Part shown: one piece after another, positions 10,248-21,258 of the stretch | Layout of the letters: each line of letters opens with the position of its first letter | Numbering within the stretch: the stretch's first letter is position 1 | DNA from: Anaeramoeba flamelloides | Taxonomy: Eukaryota; Metamonada; Anaeramoebidae | Length of the DNA stretch: 64,000 nucleotides | Reading direction: 5' to 3' | Assembly: GCA_027625915.1 (NCBI GenBank) | Contig: JANTQA010000047.1 | Span: 17,050,001-17,114,000, forward strand | The notes under the pieces: generated by a model | What the model was told of the DNA's origin: nothing | The model's input: only the letters and a program-made list of their open reading frames with translations | Database searches by the model: none | Position numbers and translations under genes: made by a program

Positions 10248-13200
10248 TTATATTTCTTCATCAAAATTTTGATTATGCCTTAAATATTCTGTAAAAACTT
10301 TATTGACTAATTTACGGTTTTCCAAATCAACATAAAATTTATAAAAAGTTCCATCCACTGTAACAACAAAGAGATACCCCTCTTTATTGAAACCACACAC
10401 AGAATATTTTTTACTCAAGCCTCTACCCCGTGCAAAGCTCTCGATTGCGTCTGGCGAAACCATGCTAGAAAATAGACTTCTTTTTTTTTTTTTTTTTTTT
10501 TTTTTTTGGTATTTTGCTCATTCTCAGTTGTGATTTGGAAAACATGCATTGTTGAAGACGATGATGTAACAGCAACAAGAGTTGAATTAAAATTGAATGC
10601 AATATTAAATATTTTTGCCGGCGAGGATCCTCTTCTAAGTTCAAAAAGCTTTTTTTTTGAAATAACGTCGAATATCCTTATTCTTGTTCCTTCATCTGAT
10701 GTAGTTGCAAGCAAGGATCCATTATAATTTAATTGTATTACATGGAGTGGATGATTATGCACACTATTTGAAAATTTTTATTTTAATAAGTATTATTATT
10801 GTCATTTTTTTTTTTACAAAAAAATAAAGTAAAAAACAAATTATAAAAATTAAGAATTAAATTAATAAAAATTTTGAAATGAATTATTTCCAATTCTTGC
10901 CAATAAATAAAATTAATAATTACCTTTCAATTTCATTTTCAAAAATTGGCTGATTTCTTGTATTATATTTGATAATACGAACACAATTTTTCTTCTTTCC
11001 TAAAATTGCAAAAACTTTCTCTCTTGGATCACCACATACTGAAGCTATTCCTGAAATGTAATAGAATGAAAGAATAAGCAAATGAATAAATTTAAAATTA
11101 AATGAATGTTTTTTCGTCAAAATGAAAAAGTAAATATGTTTAAATAAAAGTTTCAAAATTTATCATCTTGCACACACACATACACCTATATCTACTATTA
11201 CTGCAGTAATTAAGCATTGTATTGGAAGTGTAATTAAGTAGAGTTTTATCTGATTCTGAATATTATAACGAATTTTATTTCAGTATGGCATTTTTTAAAA
11301 TTTCAAAATAATAGGGTTTTTAAGTAATCTTTTTGCATGGAATGAATTAAGGAACAGAAATCCCAAAATAGTTTTTTTTGTTTAAATTTTCAAGATCAGT
11401 AGTCTTTTTAGGTAATATTTTTGATGAATATGAATCATATAACAGAAATTACAGAAAATGAATTATGCAACATAAATTTCAAAATTGATGATTTTTTTGA
11501 AATAAAAGATCCGAAAGTCCAAAAAACAAGAAAGTATTTTAATTAAAAAAATTGAAACAAAACAAAAAAATTATAGTATTGTTTTCATTATTTCTTTTTC
11601 TGTATCTCATGACCAGTATCATAATTTATTAATAGATATCATTTTTTATCTGATTTCTAGTATTCATTAGGAATTCTTTTTCTTATGGGATATGATAACA
11701 TAAATAATTTGTTCTTCACTTTGATATACTAATCTAAAACTATTTTCTTATCTCTTGAAACTTTTTCTTATTGAAATATGTTTCTTCCCATTTGGTTATC
11801 TATTTTTGGGGTTTGAAAATCCTATTATGACTTTTAAATTATTTGAGTTTACCATTTTTACTGAAGGTAGTAAGTACATTTTACCATTTTGAATAATTTT
11901 TAATTGTGAGAACCTTAATGAAAAAAGATTTTTTGAGTACCACGAGATATTAAAACTTGTAAACCAAAATACCATTCACTGCTCTATTTCGTGAAAAAAA
12001 CCTAAAGTAATTCAGAGCTATGAATCTTTCATTTTTCAATTTTTTTGAAAACATTTTTTTTGAGTAAATTTTTTGTTTTATTTAATTATTATTTTTTGGA
12101 TCCCGAAACGTTTTTATGATCATACTTGAAATTAATCCAAGAATAAACTAAAAAAATAGACCTGAGAAAGTGTACATTTTGAAACAAATATTTTCTTTTA
12201 GAATACCAAACAAGAAAGATCACCTTTCCAGATAAATTTATTTGAAATCAAGAATGAAAAAAAAAAAAATTGTTAACCAAATGAATGTTTTTGGAGATAT
12301 TTTTTCTTTATCTTCTTAATTTTGAATGAATACAAATAAACAATTCACGATCTTGAAATTATCGCCTCATTATTATTTATTATTATTTAGAAAAAACTTT
12401 TTTACAAATTTGTTTTCCAAATTCTTTTTTCAAATATTTTTATTAAACAAAGCCAAAACAAAATAATACTATTTCAAAAATTAAAATAAATAGGAGTTGA
12501 ATTCTTTGGAATCAAAAAAACAATTACAAAAGATTCAACCCAAAATTAAAGAAATTGAAAAATTTGGAAAAAATTTCAATCAGAATTCAGAATCATTTTT
12601 GTTTTCAATTTATTCAAAAATAAATAATTATAAAATCAAACGAACACATCCAATAAACCCTTATTCCTCAAGAAGAATTTAAAAAATATCCTATTTTTTG
12701 AACCAAAACTAGAATTAGATGACATAAATGAAAATAAGATTATTAAATTCATTTGGGAAATTCTTTAGAAATAAAAAGTAATTTATCAATCAAAAATATT
12801 TCAAACAAAAACTTTTCCAGGAAGAATTAAAAACAAAACAAAATCTAGAATAAGCAATGGTATCAAATGTTATAGATAAGATAAAGAAATGAATGATTTT
12901 TATTTATTTTTTTCTTGATCATTTTTTTTTGATTTTTTTGATTTCAATTTTTTTAATTGGTATGCAAACATATTATAATATGGATCTGACACTCTAGGAT
13001 TTATTAAAATATTAATGCATTTGGGTCAAAGAAATGATTTGAAGAATTCATTTTCGCATAAACTGAGGAACTCAAAATTTGTTAAAATGTACTTACTCCC
13101 TTAAAACTTTAATTTTTTTAAAAAAATTATAGAAAATTGTATTTCGGAAAAAAAATTACCTAATATCTTTTACATAAAATAAATTCCGTAAAATATATTC

Positions 13201-15556
13201 TGTAAAAAAAAATTTGCAATTAAATAAAAAAAAAAATCCAAAAAAATTTTATTTAATATTCCAAAAACTAAAATTGATTAGATAATCTTTTAGAAAGCCC
13301 AACTCTTTGAATTTAGTGATTGATTTTTTGATTGATTTTATTTCAAGGGAAGTGCTTTTAACTTTCTTTTTTTCTTTAAAAGAAAACCCTTTGAGTTAAG
13401 AAAGTGATGTTTTAGTTTCTGTAACTTCTGTAATTTCTGTTGTTTTTTGTGATGTTTCAAATTTGAAAGTTTAATTTTTTTCATTTTCAAATAAACCTTA
13501 AAATGAAAATCGAGTATTACTACTTTTCAAAATCAAAAAATATGTGGTAGTCGTTCCAAAAATTATTGTTCATTTTATTTTTTTTTTTATTCAACAAAAA
13601 GAAAAAAAGAATTTGAATTTTTCTTTAAAATCCTTTAAGGGATTAGTAACTCTTATTTATTTTTTTTTTACAAAGACCATAGAGTAATTATTTTTATAAA
13701 GATTCAATTAAATTTGAAAGCAAAACCACCTTTATCAACTTTAGAGAAATGAGTTATCTTTTTCAAAAGCATTCATTTTTTCCCAATTAATTGTCAGTAC
13801 AATAGATCCTGATCTTTTTATTTGAATTTTTGAAACGAAAAATAAAAAGAAAAATTTGTAAAACATTTTTATTTTTCGGAAATATCATTTTGTAGTAATT
13901 TCTGATAGTTTGTATGAAAAAATAACATTGAGAATTTAATCTTATTTTAAAAATACAAGAATAATAAACCAAATATTCGATCTTTGAAGTTCAGAAAAAA
14001 TTTGAACTTTTATTTTATTTTCATATAATTTATTAAATTTCTTGAAATTTAAAAGATTTGGTAAATTTCTTTTCCAAATACCCATGGTATAAAAAACACC
14101 TTTTTGTATTAAAAACAGTTATTTGATAATATTTATTAATTATTTTCTATTATAATTATAAATTGGAATTAATTTTATTTGTTTGAAAATATTTAAAAAT
14201 TTGAGAAATAATAGGAAAATCTATTGATAATTTCAGTTTCTGGGTTATTACTCACCAACCCATTGAAATAATTAAGATTATGCTAGTAATTATTATTTTG
14301 GATTATATATAATCAAATTAAAAAGTATTTCTTTTGGTTTTAAGTTGAATTCTCCCAGGTTTTTAAAAAGTGTATTTTGTGAGAATTTTTAATTTGATTG
14401 TTTGGTTGTTTTTCTAGTATTTTTTTGTTTGAAACGAAAAGAAAAAATTCATTCGAGATATTCTTTGAATAAAACAAATTATATTTGTTTTCAAGTGTAA
14501 AATAATTATTGTAATTTTATCGAAATTAAGTAGATTTTTTATACTTAGTTATTCCAAAACTTTGTGGTTTTATTTTTAAATTGTAATTTTTGTTACACTT
14601 ACATAGACAATAAGATTTCAATCATCTTTTAATGTAAAAAAGGTTTTTAAATAATTTGGAAATATGTTGGATTTTGAACTTTTCAAAACAATAGAAAAAT
14701 TGGATCGAACTTTTACAAACAATAATTCATTTCGGAAAATAACGTTAATAGTCCATTTTGTTATGTATTGTAATCAGATTTTTTCTTCATTTTCTAATTT
14801 AACTATGTGGTTAAATTTTTTTGAATTGGCTATTTTATTTACTTGAAGATTTTTTTTATTTGACGAGTACCTTAAAGGTTTAAAAATAAAACTAGAAAAC
14901 TCTCTTAATTTTTTTTTTTATTGTTGAAGCCTTGTTAAGAAGAGATCTATTTGGACCACTTAAAATTTTTAAATAAAAAAACAAAGAATTGGTTGTTTGT
15001 TTTGTTACCTTTTGAATTTTGATAAGTTTCATAATCTTTAATTGGTTCCAAATCCTTCAAGTTAATTATTTGTGTTTGTTGTTGATTCACTACAAGTAGA
15101 ATATCTTCACGAACATGTAAGGATTCGACTGGGCTGGTAAAGCATAACTCCGCAATGATTTTAGATTTTTGATCATCCCAAATAAAGACCTGTTTTTTTG
15201 AGAATTGTTTTGTTCCATTGCCAACAAAAAACATAAGTTCAGATCGATACAGCAATTGAACTTTACCAAACCGGTACTTGTCAAAATCTTTTTTATTTTG
15301 AAGTATCAAGTTTTGTTTTTATTATTAAATCGTAAAAATTGGTGGGATTAAAGATCGGTTATAAAGAAAAAAAAAAAATTGTTTGTTTTAAAAAGGATAG
15401 AATTCAGAAATCAAGGAACAAACTTCTTTCTACGTGCTTCGCATATTGATCACACTTAAATACCCGAAAGCCTTTTTTAATAACACAAGCAAAAAATGTT
15501 GTGTCTTGGTTAAAAGAAATTGAAACGATTTGTTTTGCTAATTCTTTTAGTGACAT
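10248..15556 (-). CDS. PROPPIN autophagy protein (WDR45/WIPI3-4 type)
   Basis: Four exons on the minus strand: 15,556-15,424, 15,287-15,009, 11,050-10,924 and 10,763-10,248, all with GT-AG borders and compatible phases, giving about 350 residues, the usual PROPPIN length. Exon 1 starts MSLKELAKQIVSISFNQD, the first beta-propeller blade. Exon 2 has LLYRSELMFFVGNG and QVFIWDD, matching the WIPI consensus (LFR..LALVGGG, VLIWDD). Exon 4 has DEGTRIRIFD and the lipid-binding signature LRRG (FRRG in yeast Atg18/WIPI1-2; LRRG marks the WIPI3/4 branch). The protein would bind PI3P at the phagophore. The 3.96-kb intron 2 holds a TTAA-type transposon and a family B repeat. In exon 4 a 27-T run at 10,481-10,507 (plus strand) encodes poly-Lys and shifts the frame; the C-terminal blade (VDGTFYKFYVD) continues in another frame, most simply a homopolymer length error. 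The stop is TAA. Confidence 0.88.
11866..13100. mobile_element. 1.2-kb TTAA-flanked transposon D, copy 1
   Basis: Lies in PROPPIN intron 2. The right end is TACTTACTCCC followed by TTAA. The left end is GGTAGTAAGTACATTTTACC, preceded by a TTAA-like TGAA. Sister copies at 25,556-26,767 and 55,311-57,092 have perfect TTAA on both sides. The terminal repeat is about 17-20 bp. TTAA target duplication is the hallmark of piggyBac-like elements. No recognisable transposase frame remains in any copy, so it is either non-autonomous or decayed. Confidence 0.75.
13635..14560. repeat. Repeat family B, copy 2
   Basis: The fullest uninterrupted copy of family B, inside PROPPIN intron 2 next to transposon D copy 1. 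It runs from the TAGAGTAATTA block through AACAGTTATTTGATAATATT to the AAATTAAGTAGATTTTT block, co-linear with 58,795-59,122 plus 59,987-60,540. No coding frame. Confidence 0.55.
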
Positions 15557-17150
15557 TAGAAGGTAGGATCTTTAATAAAAAAAAGAACGAAAAGGTTAAA
15601 TTTTAAAAAATGAAATTGATTTCTCAAAAAAATGCTCTGTGTCTTTGTGTAGATTATTTTGGTGATTAAACTAGAAACTAATTAATCACAAATCTTATTT
15701 CATTTCTAGTAGATGTATAATAAATAGGTAACCATTTATGATAAATCTCTGAATGATGGGGATTTCAAATCTACGAGAAATTAAACCCAATATCACTCAG
15801 AACATTCAACTCAATTACAAATGTTTCTAAGTTGATTAGTAAAAAAAAATATCTCCAAAAAAGTAGGGCAAATTTATTGTAAAATATATTTCTTAAATTC
15901 AATTTGTATAAAACTACTTTTATTTTCCAATTAATAAATGAAAATTATATATCAATTTCTAAAATGAATATTAACAATTACTGCTACAACCAAATCAGTA
16001 GAGTAAAAATTTTGTCTTCGAGTTAACTAAGGAAGTTTAATTTATTGTGTAAAAATATCATTTCTAAACGATGTTGTAAAGATCTTTGGGTTTTCTTCAA
16101 CTTATAAACTAGAAACATATTTTGGAATGTGAACAAAAAATTTTCTTTTTTTAATGGGAAAATAAGAGTATTGAAATATTCTAAAATTTTTTTAATCATT
16201 TATTAATTAATAATATTATATCAATTTGTTTGTTTGGATTAAAGTATATAAATAAAAGATAATAATTTTTTTGATCTCGATTATAAATGATATATTTTTA
16301 GAGGGTGTAAATTGCTGATTATTTTTTCTTTTTGATTAGAAAAATTGGTTTCCTAACAGGTTTAATCTTGACAAAATTCTGAATAGAATTGAAAATTGTT
16401 AATTGTATTGTATTGATTAAAAAATACTTGGTGTCTTTATAATATTGAATTTTTTCATGTTATGAAAATGGGGCGATTATTATTTCCCCAAAAAAAAGTT
16501 ATTTTTTTTTGTTTTTTTCATTTTTTTGAAACATTTCTATAAACATATTTTGAACTAAATGTTTAATTTTATAATTTTAAAGATTAGATTTTATTTTTTC
16601 GATTTTTATTGATTAAAGATTATACTATCAAATTTATATTAGTATTTGTGTTTACTCAAATTCAAATATTAAATGTTGCAAACTTTCTCAATTCCTTTGA
16701 ATAAAGGAATCTTATTATATTCGTCTGTTTCTTTATGCTATTTTTTTTTTTTTTTTTGAATTCCTTGTATTTTAAGTAAATTAAAAAAATGAATGAATAA
16801 ATAAACTTCTGCCCCTAAGAGCTCAAAATTTTTACAAATGGTTTAGTTAAAGATGATAAAAATCATTTTAAATTTAGCCACAATGTTTTATTTTGTTTTG
16901 TTTTTCCAATTTCATTGAGTAAATTATATATGTTGTGATTGTTTTATTTTAACAAGTCTTCATGAAGTTGAAGATGTATCTCTTTATGTATTGATTCAAA
17001 AAAAATTTTGTTGGTAAACATCACAGCAACAATTATATAAATAAAAATATATTATTACAATTTTAAATTGGTTTTATTTGAATTTAAAAAAAAATTAAAT
17101 ATTAAAAAATTAGGATTTTAAAAAGTGATATATTTGAAAATTTTCAGATT
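15557..17150. other. Intergenic between PROPPIN start and MITE copy 2
   Basis: Contains the presumed PROPPIN promoter side. A 190-bp block at about 15,905-16,095 is the inverted counterpart of 58,525-58,700 (shared GATGTTGTAAAGATCTTT-like and ACAACCAAAT-type blocks), so it is another dispersed repeat. No gene was seen. Confidence 0.4.
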
Positions 17151-17152
17151 TA

Positions 17153-17347
17153 CAGTCAGTTTCAAATTTAAGGCCTAAACTTTGAACGAAATTTGAGTCA
17201 CATATAAAATCTCAAATTAAGGTACAAAATTTGTAATTTTTATTTTACAAATTATTTTACTAGAATATGAATTTTGTGCCTTAATTTGAGATTTTTTTGT
17301 GCCTTACTTTTCGTTTAAAGTTTGTGCCTTAAATATGTAACTTACTG
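17153..17347. mobile_element. 197-bp mariner-type MITE, copy 2
   Basis: TA-flanked, CAGTCAGTTTCAAATTTAAG start, ACTG end, 195 bp. It is more diverged than copies 1, 3 and 5 at its outer ends, but the AAGGCAC and TGTGCCTTA internal motifs are kept. Confidence 0.8.
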
Positions 17348-17589
17348 TATAGCGATTTGGTTATGGCGTCCCTAGTTGATATATAATTTTTGATAGAATA
17401 TAACCTACTACAAAAAAGAATTTATTTCTGGTTTTTTTTTTTTTAACCCCAAACTTTTTATTTATCAATTTTTAAGTAAAGAATATTAAATAACTACAAA
17501 TAAGCAGGAGATTATATCTCAAAAAATGCCCAGATAATACTATGAAAATAATAAAAATTTGTTCATTTTTTTATTATTATTAATCGAAG

Positions 17590-17675
17590 AATTTTATATT
17601 ACACTCTAAATGTACTTTTATTTAAATTTTATCTAGGATAATTTAAGTGTAAAATCATATATTTTAATATTGTTC
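17590..17675 (-). mobile_element. LINE 3' fragment
   Basis: The minus strand matches the last about 80 bp of the LINE copies at 22,970 and 48,930, ending in the shared AGAGTGTAAT tail. Too short to hold coding sequence. Confidence 0.55.
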
Positions 17676-17859
17676 AAGGGAAAGAAATACCCAGTTTTTT
17701 TTTTTATATTTAAAAATTAAAAGCAAAAAAATGATAAGAAAAACGAAAAAAAGAAATTTAAGAAGGCTTTATAAGAAGCACTTGGTTAAAAATCATCAAA
17801 AATAAAATCAATACTATCTTTAATTAATGACTCCGAAAATGTCAACCACAATACTTTAG

Positions 17860-18455
17860 GACGATATAAACTCCATTTCAAAAATTGTGACTCACTTGAA
17901 ATAATAAATTGAAAAAAAAATATATCCTATAGTTTTTAAGTACAGTAAAAAACTAAAATTGAATACTAATTCACTTTTAAATCATTATAAATCTATAAAA
18001 GCCTAATATATTCGAAATTAAAAAAAAATAATACCAAAAACTAAAAAAAAGTGAGTCACAATTTTTGAAATGAACATTACTGATTTTTTATTACTGAACT
18101 TTCACTGAAAAACAGTTGAACTACGAGATTTTTAGATAATAATTAAAATCCATTTTCAAAGGCATTACATATTCTCAATTTTCTTAGTGATTATTTGTCT
18201 TTTCGAAGATCTCTTTTTTTTCCACATTATCTTTTTTTGTAAAAAAAAAAAAAGGAAAAAGAAATAAAGAAATTTCAAAAAAAAAAAAAGAAAAAAATAC
18301 AAAAGGGGGGAAAAATTTGAAAAAGCAAAACTCAAATTTGCAAAAATAGAAAAAATGATTCTGATCCAAAAATTTGAAAATATTTTTTGTAAAGAATACT
18401 GGAATAAACCCTCAAAAAACTTCTATTAACATTATAAAGTGAGTCGAAATTTTTT
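17860..18455. repeat. Repeat family C, copy 3
   Basis: Third copy of family C. Its first about 210 bp (17,868-18,070) are themselves bounded by an inverted pair, ATTTCAAAAATTGTGACTCA and its complement, which suggests the family began as a small foldback. Confidence 0.55.
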
Positions 18456-18912
18456 AAAAATAGTTTAATTATTTGATAATTGATCATGAATGTTCACTTG
18501 GGGAGAATTATTTAAGTTGTAATGATTTCTTTTCTTTCTTTTTTTTTTAATATGATTTGTATTAAAACTTGTATCATATCCAAGCCTTTTCTTAGTCGTT
18601 TTTATTTTCAAGTTACCCACAGTTTTGTGTTTAAGTGTTACATTCTTGACAAGCAACCACTTGATATTTTTCATTGGCACTCTTCTTCCCAATATAAAGA
18701 AGATTCGGATCATGGAAAAAATGGAAAAAAAAAAAAAAATTGTACATTTTAGGATCTTCTTCTTTTGAACCCGATTTGAGCAATATAAGAAGTTTTTTTA
18801 CTGATAAATTTAACTTTTAAAATGATATCCTGAAGTTTTCCTAATATATTTTATCCATTTTTTTTTGTTTTTTGAAGATTTATAATTTATAAAACTAAGA
18901 TGAAGGTATTTA

Positions 18913-19110
18913 CAGTCAGTTCCACTTTTTAGGCACAAACCTTCAACGGAATTTAAGGCACAATAAAAATCTCAAATTAAGGCACAAAATTCATATTCTA
19001 GTAAAGTAAATTGTAAAAATAAAAATTACAAATTTTGTACCTGAATTTGAGATTTTTTTGTAAACCTTAAATTTGGTTGAAAGTTTGCACCTAAAAAGTG
19101 GAACCGACTG
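18913..19110. mobile_element. 197-bp mariner-type MITE, copy 3
   Basis: TA on both sides, CAGTCAGTTCCACTTT at the left and its complement with one change at the right, 198 bp, no coding capacity. Confidence 0.85.
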
Positions 19111-20153
19111 TATCTATTATCAATAATTTGAACAAATATTTTCTTACTGTAACACAATTATTCCTAAAAATTAAAGTTAAAAAAATATCTTCATTTTTAC
19201 TATGAAGGTCATAAATGGTTTAAATTCAATTTCTTTGTTTAAAAATCATGTTTTAATCAAAAATTATTATTATTTTTTTAGAATAAAAGGAAAACTAATC
19301 TCAATAAGGAAAAAAAAAAAAACTATTTGAACTATTTCTCTTGAATAAAGGTAAAAAGGAACCATTTTTATAAAAGTTAAAATGGTGAAAAAAAGATAAT
19401 TCCAAATTAAAAAAAAATAATTTTATTTATTATGTCAATTATAGATTATTCTAAATTAATAATTCAAAATCAGTCACTGTTAAGATAATTCGATATATGA
19501 AGGATTTTATATTTGATTCTTTTTGGGTATTTCTGAATGATTATCTAAAAAAATACACTACAATAGGTGTTGATGTCAAAATTTTGTTGAATACAACCCT
19601 TTATCTCTTGATATCCAAGAAGAATATTTAAAATTTCAAAATTTCTGCAATTATAAAATTTTTACTGATCAACTTTTTCATTAAAAGTGGGCACTGAAAA
19701 CTTATAAAAACAACTATTTTTGATAAAATTGCTTTTTTCAAAGATTTTTCTTAGAAACTAGCTTATAATTACATTTTCCGAACCAAAAGGGTTGGGTATA
19801 GGACAATATTACAAACTTAAAATCTGGAACGTGATTAGTATCATTGTTATATTGAATTTAAGATATTTCTTATTAAATCTCAAGAGATGCAGTTCACACT
19901 TCAAAGGTTTTGTGAACCAAATGTTTCTCTTCTGGACTTTATTATAACTATTTTTTTAACAATCTTCAAATAGAAAAGGAAATAGAGACTATTTTAATTT
20001 GGAGGATTTAGTTTGTCTCTATAAAATTTATTAAAAATTCTTTCTCAATATATGAAAATGTAAAATTTAACTTCATAATTTTAAATAACTCTATTTAGTG
20101 AAAAAGAAGCTTTGAAGAATAAATTTCACTAAGTACCCTTTAAAACCCTCGAA
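19111..20153. other. Intergenic, no gene seen
   Basis: AT-rich sequence without coding character, RNA structure or repeat relationship that I could recognise. Confidence 0.4.
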
Positions 20154-20336
20154 TTAGTTGTTTTCGTTTGCTTGTTTATTGTTTCGACCAATCAAACCCT
20201 GATTATAAAAATAGATAGAAACCCAAATTGCTTCATTTCTTGCAAAAACACCAGTTATAATCTCTCTTATTGAAGGGTTCCCTTCAAGACTCAAAATATA
20301 ATATTGTTCTAGTTCAAAGAGGATACTAATGGTCAT
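20154..20336 (-). CDS. Possible small ORF or exon, unrecognised
   Basis: Sixty codons from ATG to TAA on the minus strand, beginning MTISILFELEQYYILS. Its base composition is less AT-rich than the flanks and the residue mix looks protein-like (no poly-Lys/Phe bias). The frame closes just upstream of the ATG, so either this is a complete 60-residue protein or the last exon of a gene whose earlier exons I cannot find. No family is recognised. It could be chance. Confidence 0.3.
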   Translation of the reverse strand: MTISILFELEQYYILSLEGNPSIREIITGVFARNEAIWVSIYFYNQGLIGRNNKQANENN

Positions 20337-21063
20337 TCTTCCAACTCCTTAACATCATCTTATATCACTTCATACAGTATCATTTTTCTTGTTCTTAAAA
20401 GTCTAAAACAAATTATAACAATTAAGAGGGAAATTTAGTTTCCTTTACATCCAGCATATGTATTTTAATAATTAATGTTATTAAAATTTAGAATACTAGA
20501 CAATAAAAAATTTAAAACTGACGACGAATAGCCTTGATTTGATTAAATCACCAGTTTATTTATTAAACAAAAAAAACTTAATTATGACAAATTAAGTGAA
20601 TAAAATTTCACTTTAATTTGTTTTTTTTTTTTTAAATTAATAAAATTTTCACTCACAGATTATTATTTACAATCTTTGTCTATTTCAGTTCCCCTTTGAA
20701 TGGTTTCAGTTTTATTGTTTGTGAATTAATAATTCTAAAATGTAAGGATTATTTTCGAATGGAATAAAAGAAAATGTTCTGAAATGTTAATCAGGCATTA
20801 TACCTAAAGTAGATGATAAAATTCGAATATTTTTTTTGGATCAACGAGTAAACACTTAAACATTCAAATTGTTGAATTACGTCTGTTTCAAATCAAAAGT
20901 CTAAACTTACAACTCAAATTTAGTTAAATATTTTGTGAAATAGAAAACTCATTTTTTTTTTTGCCAACATAGCTGTCATTTCATTCAACTATTTTCCAAA
21001 CAACCTTCTTTCTTTGAGTTTTCAGAAGAAACTTTTCTCTATCTGATTAGGTTGGTAACTTTA

Positions 21064-21258
21064 ATGGGTTGCTGTTTCCCAAAAAAACATAAGCCCAAAA
21101 ACAATAGCACAACCCCTTCAGTCACAAAGATAAAACAAACTGAACAAATAACCCCTATCAAATCTACTACAAAATTCCCCGATCCTTTTTTGAGTGAAAC
21201 AAATGAAATTACTAAATATGAAGAAAAAGAAAAAGAAAAAAACAAAAAAAGAAAATGA
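21064..21258 (+). CDS. MGCC-starting N-terminal ORF, probably part of the MAP3K gene
   Basis: An ATG-initiated frame of 64 codons beginning MGCCFPKKHKPK. Gly2 with Cys3-Cys4 and a downstream basic run is a classic dual acylation (myristoyl plus palmitoyl) membrane anchor. It ends KNKKRK and a TGA inside the A-rich tract, where the neighbouring frame (MAP3K, first ATG at 21,203) carries on with the same Lys/Glu character. I read this as the true N-terminus of the kinase, separated by a length change in the simple-sequence tract or by an unseen small intron. Alternatively it is an independent short ORF. Confidence 0.5.
   Translation: MGCCFPKKHKPKNNSTTPSVTKIKQTEQITPIKSTTKFPDPFLSETNEITKYEEKEKEKNKKRK

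Noticed and set aside
5918-15556. The WD40 gene at 10,248-15,556 as the missing half of the RFWD3-like RING gene
   Set aside because: The two lie on opposite strands and the WD40 protein matches PROPPINs along its whole length (VFIWDD, LRRG), not the RFWD3 propeller.
18465-18713. Minus-strand frame with a VACQECN-like word in a neighbouring frame
   Set aside because: Two frames each look partly protein-like but neither continues, no splice solution was convincing and no family was recognised.
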